Assembly: GCA_905221605.1 (NCBI GenBank)
Contig: CAJNDS010002412.1
Location: 472,886 to 536,885 of the forward strand
Origin: Symbiodinium natans
Taxonomy: Eukaryota > Sar > Dinophyceae > Suessiales > Symbiodiniaceae
DNA length: 64,000 bases
Direction of reading: 5' to 3'
The notes beneath the pieces are model-generated. The model did no database searches, had not been told where the DNA came from, and worked only from the letters and a program-made list of their open reading frames with translations. The translations under genes were made by a program, and so were the position numbers. Below are positions 58,320-64,000 of the stretch, in pieces (position 1 is the stretch's first letter; the number at the start of each line of letters is the position of its first letter).

Positions 58320-58363
58320 GTTCGGGTAACAACGTTTCTGCACATTCTTCGTGCTCTTGTTCG
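58320..58363 (+). CDS. Weak candidate exon
   Basis: The plus frame reads VRVTTFLHILRALVR to TTCG|GTGAGG. Short; no other support. Confidence 0.3.
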
Positions 58364-58539
58364 GTGAGGTATTCCTTTTCCGGTTGTTATTGGGCCCTTC
58401 CTGGTCTCTTTTGGGAGTTCGTCATGATATTTTCAGCTGCGTAGCTCTCTGAAGTGATGAAGCACGGTTGAATGTACCTCTCTTCCTGGCAGTATGATAA
58501 CACAGTTCTGGGCGACTGTCAGACCCAGAGTTTCTGAGG
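58364..58539. other. Unique sequence, nothing recognised
   Basis: T-rich unique sequence with no repeat or convincing frame. Confidence 0.4.
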
Positions 58540-58632
58540 TTTCCGAAAAGAGGGGTACCTTTTTTGCGGGTCCCTTCAAGGGGATTCTATTCCATTTTGG
58601 GCATACAGGGGTACCCCTATTTGGGAAAAGCC
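58540..58632. mobile_element. Short inverted-repeat element, family M2
   Basis: TTTCCGAAAAGAGGGGTACC at the left and GGGGTACCCCTATTTGGGAA at the right, with GGGTCCCTTCAAGGGGATTC inside. Confidence 0.65.
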
Positions 58633-60130
58633 CATATGTTAGGGGAAGTGTGGTCAGCTTCTAGGCGGGCTTCCAGGCGAGCTCAATCATTGACGTTCTA
58701 TGGCAGTGGACCCACAACTCATGGAGCTTCTGAAAGGTCCATGAGGCACCTTGCATGAACCGAAAACCCTGAACCCTAAATCCTAAATCCCGAAACCCTA
58801 AACCCTGAACCCCAACCCGAAACCCTAAACCCGAAACCCTAAACCGGTCCGAGTCTAAGGGCTCTCAGGGCCTCAGGGGCGAGGTAGTCGAGATGCAGTC
58901 CCAAAAAGCTCCACCCAAGGATGGGTCTGAGCCAGGGTTGAGGGTTTCGGGCTCCGGGTTTCGGATCAAGCCCCAAATCTGCAATGCCCTGACGCACCGC
59001 ACGCTCTCAGAGAACTCCCTTGATCAGGCAAGGAGCCGATGTAGGGCCTGCAAGGCCGAGATTGGGGGCTTGCAGAAGCTACCCTAAACCCTACATCTTG
59101 CATCCTAAACCCTAAAGGTTGGGAGATCAGGGTCTAGAAGAGCTTCGGGGGGCCTCAGGGGGCGTGATGGACCTTTGAGGGGCGGAAGGCCAGGTTCAGG
59201 GTCTCTGCTATGGGGTTTCTGGACGTTGTAGGGTTTCGGGCTTCTGGGTTTGAGGGGTTTAGGTTTTCTGCGGTTTGTAGAAACTTGGGTTTTGGGGTGG
59301 AGGGTCGCTGGGATTTAGGACTCGAACCCTAAACTCTAACCCCTAAACCCTAAACCCTGAACCCTAAACCCTAAACCCTAAACCCTAAACCCTAAACCCT
59401 AAACCCAACATGGTAGGAGAGCCAACTCTTTGGGGAAAGGGGGGGGGAAGAAGACCTGGGAGTGGGCGGGGCTGCCTCAAAATCCTCTTTTCTCCGGCAT
59501 TTTCGGCCTCTTTCGCGGAAAATCATCCGTATTACAGCAGTTGCTTCTTCGGGTCGTGGGTGTGGGTCTCTGTCCTCATCTTCTGCATGTCCGGCTTGCT
59601 GTTGCGGCTTTGTTTAGGGCCAAGTTTTTCGGGCGCTGTGTACCCTGCACCCTTAAAACGCCCAAACGTACGCGCGACAAAGTCGCTCTGCTTTGTCAGG
59701 GACACAGAAGCTCGACGGCACCTGGCTTTCCATCAAACGCTGGAAAGTGGCAGCAACAAAAAAAATACCTCGACCAAGACAAGCTCACCGAAGAGCTTTG
59801 ACTGGCGCTTCAATGATGTCTGGAGGCACAACGCTCGGGCGCTGTCAAAGAAGCGAAGCTTCCAGCAACTTCTGTGCGAAGCACTCTGGGCCGACTGAAG
59901 TTGAAAGAACACTGCAAAGTGCAGCGTGAAAAACAAACGAAATTTTGCCAAGATGTACCTGTTGCCCTTAAGGTTTATGTATACAGGTAAGAGTGGTTTA
60001 GTGTTTGCCATGCACACTTTTGGCCGGTCATCCGCGTACGCATTGGAAACAAAGCCCCAAAACTCCCAACCTCACACTCTCAAACCCTAACAGTTAGGGC
60101 CTAACTCCAAGCCCTAAACCCCTGCCAGGC
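58633..60130. other. Mixed telomeric tracts and weak plus-strand frames
   Basis: CCCTAAA-type units at 58,765-58,845 and 59,330-59,405. The plus frame at about 58,970-59,083 (ALTHRTLSENSLDQARSRCR) ends at a stop and may be an exon. The plus frames at 59,410-59,929 overlap each other and cannot be ranked. Confidence 0.4.
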
Positions 60131-60214
60131 CTGTAAGTTTCCGCCCAGCTGAAGGCCTGTGACCCAGAGGCTTGGCCGGAGAGGAACTCCTCAGATTCTT
60201 TGCCCTCAGGCGAG
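60131..60214 (-). CDS. Candidate exon
   Basis: The minus frame reads SPEGKESEEFLSGQASGSQA then FSWAETY and meets ACAG|GCCTGG, a possible GC donor. Flanked by degenerate telomeric sequence. Confidence 0.45.
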
Positions 60215-60450
60215 GTCAGGGTGTGGGGTTTAGGGTTTCGGGTTGAGGGCTTAGGGTTGAGGTGTTACGGTTGAGGGTTGAGGGTGCAAGGTTGATTTCG
60301 GGTTCGGGTTTAGGGCTTATTGCTTAAGTTTCAGGGTTTCGCTTTGGATCTCTGTAAGGTTTAAAAGCTTAGTGCTTGGGGGTTGAGGAGGTGGAGTCAC
60401 TAGGGCTTGGGGGTTGCTTGTCGTGGTTTAGAAGGTTGATCTTCTAGCAG
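60215..60450 (+). repeat. Degenerate GGGTTGA/GGGCTTA sequence
   Basis: Loosely telomere-like G-rich words with no uniform array. Confidence 0.5.
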
Positions 60451-60607
60451 GAATCTTTACGAATGGCAGCAACAAGAGGCTATCAAAATCATGGCTGCCT
60501 CGCCTGCTTACTGTTACGACTATCCTTTCTTCTTGAGGTTTCGCTGGGTTTTCAGAACCCGTCCTCTCCCGAAGAATATGTCTTGGGTGCCCCAGCCTGC
60601 GCGTTAA
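60451..60607 (+). CDS. Candidate terminal exon, plus strand
   Basis: After TTCTAGCAG the plus frame reads NLYEWQQQEAIKIMAASPAY then CYDYPFFLRFRWVFRTRPLP and KNMSWVPQPAR to a TAA. Aromatic and basic; family not recognised. One of the longest exon candidates outside the called genes. Confidence 0.5.
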
Positions 60608-60814
60608 GTTCGAGGTTCAGGGTCTAGGGTTTAGGGCTTACGTTTCGAGATTTAGGGTTACGCGGGCTCAGGGATTAAAAGGCGGCACGGGGATTGAGAG
60701 GCCGGGAGTTTTAGCATCTGGTTGGAAGGTTTTTACTTCACTTCCTGGTGGTTTCTACTTCACTTCCAGTGTTTGGAGTCGAGGTATTAAGGGTGTAAGG
60801 TTTACGGTTTAAGG

Positions 60815-60970
60815 TTGAAGGGGCACCTGCGGCGAATGGGTGGGGGACAGCGGCTGCTCCCAAGGAAAGGACGGACACAGGGAATGAAGTATCTCACCAT
60901 TCCGCTGCACCCTGTAACTCCCTACGTCCCTACTAAGAAAGAAACAGTAGGAAACAGCCCTGGGGGGGAA
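60815..60970 (+). CDS. Weak candidate exon
   Basis: The plus frame reads RKGRTQGMKYLTIPLHPVTP then YVPTKKETVGNSPGG before telomere-like sequence. No splice signals assigned. Confidence 0.3.
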
Positions 60971-61222
60971 GCCCAAGCCCTGAACCCCAAATCCTAAACG
61001 CTAGCAAAACCTTGAGGCCTGTAAGGGTTAAGGTTTAGGGTTGCCCTGATTCCCAAATCTTGAAGCCCCAAAGGCACGGGGTGAAGTTTGAAACCAAATT
61101 CTGCACTTCGAGGCTACTCGGGCAGAATTCGGACTCACGGCCGCCTCACAACCCGCTAAACTTGTCTCCCTGATGTCACCATGATGTCATGGCCTGATTC
61201 GCGGCGGCCTTGCGCAACACGC

Positions 61223-61711
61223 TCAAGACCCTCGGACACGGCTCTTCTGTCTGAAAAGCATACGAAACAAAGTTGTCCACTTGAAGCCAAGCAGCGCGCT
61301 AGCATTACCATGAATCGCAAAGCTTTCTGCGTTCCACTCAGTGTTCATCGTGCCTTTGGCCAAGTCGGCGTCACGTGCCAGCCAAGCGCTGACACACTCC
61401 ACGCAGTTAGCGGAAGCTGCGTGCAGGAACAAGTAGTGCTTCTCATCTTCCTTCTCCATGCCTCGCACTCTCTCGCGAGTTTTCTGCCTGGCCACGTGAC
61501 AGTATTCATCCTCCGTTGCGGCTGCGCAGAACGGTGGCGGAGGAGGACTAGCAGACTCGCTCCTCAGAACGGGCACTGAACTTGCGGAAGCCGGAACGTC
61601 ATACCTTCCCATAGCAGCCTGGCGCAGGAAGTCGGCCACCCTGACAGGTGTTCCGCACGCAGAACATATGGTGGACAGAAACCCAAACAAGACACACATA
61701 AAGGCAAACAC
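61223..61711 (-). CDS. Cys-rich repeat protein (ankyrin-like), copy 2
   Basis: A 162-aa minus frame. Its C-terminal half, YLFLHAASANCVECVSAWLA then RDADLAKGTMNTEWNAESF, parallels copy 1 at 61,721. The repeat pattern (FLxAAxANCxxCVxxW ... W-x-A) resembles degenerate ankyrin-type repeats. The first 25 residues are hydrophobic (FAFMCVLFGFLSTICSACG) and could be a signal segment or intron read-through. Stop codon near 61,223. Confidence 0.5.
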   Translation of the reverse strand: MFAFMCVLFGFLSTICSACGTPVRVADFLRQAAMGRYDVPASASSVPVLRSESASPPPPPFCAAATEDEYCHVARQKTRERVRGMEKEDEKHYLFLHAASANCVECVSAWLARDADLAKGTMNTEWNAESFAIHGNASALLGFKWTTLFRMLFRQKSRVRGS

Positions 61712-61720
61712 ACCGCCGAG

Positions 61721-61981
61721 TTACTCCCGCGCGTCATGGTGCTCCGCCCAGGCGAGCGCCGTCCACTCCGCATGGTTGCTTGAGCCCCGCTCCAAGGAGG
61801 CGCCTTCCTCGACCCACTTGCGCACACAGTCCAGGCAGTTCGCTTGCGCCGCGTACAGAAATCTGCAATGAACTTTGGTCTCTGGAGACCACTCCCGCAG
61901 TCTGTTCCGGCCACCTCCGGCCCTTACATGGTAGTCGACATCTTCGCAGACGCTTCTACACCAAGACAGAGAGCACGACAT
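61721..61981 (-). CDS. Cys-rich repeat protein (ankyrin-like), copy 1
   Basis: An 86-aa minus frame with CRFLYAAQANCLDCVRKWVE then EGASLERGSSNHAEWTALAW, ending in TAA. Only about 10 bp separates it from copy 2 on the same strand. Either tandem paralogues or neighbouring exons of a repeat protein, each carrying one unit. Function unknown; protein interaction would be typical of ankyrin-like repeats. Confidence 0.5.
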   Translation of the reverse strand: MSCSLSWCRSVCEDVDYHVRAGGGRNRLREWSPETKVHCRFLYAAQANCLDCVRKWVEEGASLERGSSNHAEWTALAWAEHHDARE

Positions 61982-62120
61982 CTGGCAATGTCTGCGCTAC
62001 GCAAACAAAAAACGTTGGACGCTGGCGAAAGCCACAAGCACCGCAGCAAAAGCGCCTACCCGCAACAAGTGTTCTACTGTGACACTGCCATAAGATCTAA
62101 AAAGTGTAAAGTGAAATAAT
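61982..62120. other. Unique sequence, nothing recognised
   Basis: No repeat and no convincing frame upstream of the Cys-rich ORFs. Confidence 0.4.
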
Positions 62121-62240
62121 TCAACCATGCCAGTCACTATTTCGTCGCTCAAGCTCCTGGTCGGCAAGAAATTCTAAACTCCTAAGTAACTCCACCATGC
62201 CGATCACTATTTTGTCGATCAAGCTCCTGGTCGGCAATAT
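62121..62240 (+). repeat. 70-bp tandem duplication
   Basis: CACTATTTCGTCGCTCAAGC then TCCTGGTCGGCAA recurs 70 bp later with a few changes. A minus frame (62,121-62,468) runs through both copies, reading ELLRSLEFLADQELERRNSD; weakly coding-like. Confidence 0.75.
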
Positions 62241-62708
62241 GTTGATTTCTTCACATGTACACATCCACAGTCTTCCCCAGAACAGGTCATGAGTGTGGAT
62301 AGGCGCTCTCCAAAACGGATTGTGGCCTGATCGTGAAGAAACCCTCTCCAGGTCCTGTCTCCAGTTCCACGGGAAACAGACAATACCAATCACGCAAGAG
62401 GCGCTCAGCGCCTGTGCGACAACGTCTTGCACGTTCATCGAAGGCTGATCGCTTTCAGCGGTCCTCATGTCGTCAGCGAGCTGGGGAGACCTGTCACGGC
62501 AGGCAGACTCATCGCAGGAGAAAAAAAAAAAGAAATTTGAAGGGCTACAGGAAGCAGAACTGCGGCAGCGACATCTTTATTGCTGGAGGAGTTTGCTTTG
62601 ACTCCCGCGGCACATCGACAGAGAGAAGCTAATCTGCAATGGTTGCGAGGGAACTTTTAGCAAACTCAGAGGTCTAAGCCAAAGAAAAGGAAAGATTGAA
62701 ACTCACTC
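62241..62708. other. Unique sequence, frames unresolved
   Basis: Overlapping frames on both strands (plus 62,333-62,632; minus to 62,468), an A run at 62,520-62,531, no motif. Confidence 0.3.
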
Positions 62709-62969
62709 TCAATACAACTTGGCGACATCGACGCTAACTCTGCCTTCCCTAACAAGTCTCGGAAGCCATACCTCGACGATCATCTCATGGACATTCCACC
62801 TAGCGGCCAAGTGTTCTCCACGCTCTGGCACATTCAGAAAGAGCCACAATGTCGGAAAGGCCCCCTCTAAGATTTCGTCTAGAGGATGCCACTCATCGTC
62901 ATCGACGATAGCAAAATCCCGGCTTGCAGGGAGGCTTACTACAAGAATATCGACTGAGACAAAATACAA
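62709..62969 (-). CDS. Hypothetical protein or exon
   Basis: An 86-aa minus frame with AIVDDDEWHPLDEILEGAFP then TLWLFLNVPERGEHLAARWN, ending at TAA. Balanced composition suggests real coding sequence. The start may be a splice acceptor, not the first Met. No family recognised. Confidence 0.45.
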   Translation of the reverse strand: MYFVSVDILVVSLPASRDFAIVDDDEWHPLDEILEGAFPTLWLFLNVPERGEHLAARWNVHEMIVEVWLPRLVREGRVSVDVAKLY

Positions 62970-63230
62970 AAACAGTCATTCAGGCAGACATGGCGCAAAG
63001 CTGCTGCAACCAGAATGAAACTCTCACACATGAGCTGGCGGGCTGCAGCAAGCACAACTGCGGCAGGGACAGAGAGAGAGTCGCATCTGCAATGTTTGCG
63101 CAGCGTAATGTTAACGTCGCTTCAGTAACCCTCCCCCCAAAAAAATGTTTTGGTCTCCAAACCGGTTATCCAAAGAGGGGGTGCCAATAAAGGATTCTGG
63201 GGGTCTGGGGCCTGGGGGTCTAGAGGTTTT
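62970..63230. other. Unique sequence, nothing recognised
   Basis: A plus-strand frame reaches 63,190, but no feature is convincing. Confidence 0.3.
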
Positions 63231-63231
63231 G

Positions 63232-63631
63232 CGTAAGGAAACCTGGCTTTGAGATCGCTGGCGGTTTCCTATAAGTCCAGGACCCGGAAGGCTGAAGTCT
63301 TAGGCTTCAGGGATTCTTGTCTTGAGACTTAGACCAGGACCCGAAGGCTGAAGTCTTAAGCTTAAGGACTCTTGTCTTGAGACTTAGAGGCAGCCATTTA
63401 AACTTAAAGCTTCCTTGGCTCCCTCCCCCTCGCCGAAATTATTATTGCCACCCCTATATTATTGTCATTTTGGAGGCCCGTGAGGGGTACCCTTTCCGGA
63501 TTTGTTTTCGAGCCCCGGGGTTTTAGTAAGGAAGCCTTGCTTTCAGACCTTTGGCGGCTTCCTTCCCTGAATTCCAGGACCCGAAGGCTGAAGTCTGAAG
63601 CTTAGGGGGTTCTTATCTGAAGCCTTAGAGG
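63232..63631 (+). repeat. Dispersed tandem repeat with AGGACCCGAAGGCTGAAGTC core
   Basis: The core and following CTTAGGG..TCTTGTCTTGAGACTTAGA occur at about 63,278, 63,331 and 63,571. The segment before the first and third copies (GTAAGGAAnCCTnGCTTT ... GGCGGnTTCCT) is also repeated, so a unit of roughly 300 bp is duplicated with an internal partial copy. Confidence 0.75.
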
Positions 63632-63632
63632 A

Positions 63633-63854
63633 ACACCTGCTTCTCTGAAGAAACAGGCCTGAAGCAGCAGCTTCTCGCAGCTCTGGAGCTGCAGCAATCT
63701 CAAAAGACACCTGCTTCTCTGAAGAAACAGGCCTGAAGCAGCAGTTTCTCGCAGCTCTGGAGCTGCAGCAATCTCAAAAGGCACCTGCTTCTCTGAAGAA
63801 ACCGGCCTGAAGCAGCAGTTTCTCGCAGCTCTGGAGCTGCAGCAATCTCAAAAG
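63633..63854 (+). repeat. Three near-identical 74-bp tandem units
   Basis: Units start at 63,633, 63,707 and 63,781 with ACACCTGCTTCTCTGAAGAA and contain CAGCTCTGGAGCTG, a short palindrome. A truncated fourth follows. Differences are single bases. Confidence 0.9.
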
Positions 63855-64000
63855 ACAAGCAATCTCAAACGAGCCTGCTTCTCTAAAAACTGAGCCTTGG
63901 GGCTCTTTCAAGCCAGCTAAGCTGAAAAGTCTTCTCCGCAATTGAACTCGTAAGCCATTTTCAGGAAAATTTTCGATTCCTGGCCAGCCAAATTTTACAA

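Noticed and set aside
1-64000. tRNA, rRNA or snRNA genes
   Set aside because: No cloverleaf, conserved rRNA block or snRNA core was recognised by reading; a covariance-model scan would be needed to exclude them.
1-64000. Plant origin based on TTTAGGG
   Set aside because: The repeat is shared by plants and several algae, but GA-AG introns, introner-like elements and the copia architecture fit dinoflagellates better.

Overview
The window looks like nuclear DNA of a dinoflagellate. Four things support this. (1) Tracts of the Arabidopsis-type telomere repeat TTTAGGG, in both orientations, occur dozens of times between position 1 and about 61 kb. (2) One gene can be spliced in full by reading, and it needs GA-AG and GC-AG introns beside GT-AG ones, with the dinoflagellate-typical G after the acceptor AG. 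(3) Several introns look like introners, with flanking direct duplications and related copies elsewhere in the window. (4) A young Ty1/copia element carries a cytosine-methyltransferase-like domain, a combination reported from dinoflagellates. No species is claimed, and TTTAGGG alone would not exclude a plant or other alga.

Layout. 1-4.6 kb: telomeric tracts, a TCC microsatellite, minisatellites and a few candidate exons. 4.6-11 kb: exon-sized open segments, mostly minus strand, separated by TTTAGGG/CCCTAAA tracts. 11.4-14.85 kb (minus): a complete nine-exon secreted glycoside hydrolase (about 545 aa), with telomeric repeat in seven of its eight introns. 15-25 kb: tracts, short inverted-repeat elements, scattered exon candidates and an AT/CT-rich block at 21.4-22.7 kb. 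25.6-28.1 kb: a telomere-repeat-free, GC-richer block with a probably broken coiled-coil gene. 28.1-46.5 kb: more tracts, with exon candidates including an alpha/beta-hydrolase fragment, and a long foldback element at 40.6 kb. 46,675-56,552: a complete copia retrotransposon on the minus strand. 56.6-61 kb: tracts and exon candidates. 61-64 kb: a different texture with no telomeric repeats, two paralogous Cys-rich repeat ORFs and 70-74 bp tandem repeats.

How the parts relate. The glycoside hydrolase shows that at least some interstitial telomeric tracts are intron sequence. Many other segments of 60-150 bp between tracts read as open, protein-like exons bordered by plausible splice sites, so much of the window is probably fragmented genes whose introns are built from telomere-like repeats. 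Several tracts are flanked by 10-24 bp direct duplications of unique sequence, as if the repeat was inserted at staggered breaks. The retrotransposon itself landed in such a tract (5-bp target duplication TAGGG) and has near-identical LTRs. Its polyprotein combines Gag-like zinc fingers, two protease-like domains, a methyltransferase-like domain, integrase, a 2-oxoglutarate dioxygenase-like domain, reverse transcriptase and RNase H.

Limits: exon calls outside the hydrolase and the retroelement rest on reading frame, protein-like composition and splice-like borders only. No database search, alignment or RNA evidence was available.
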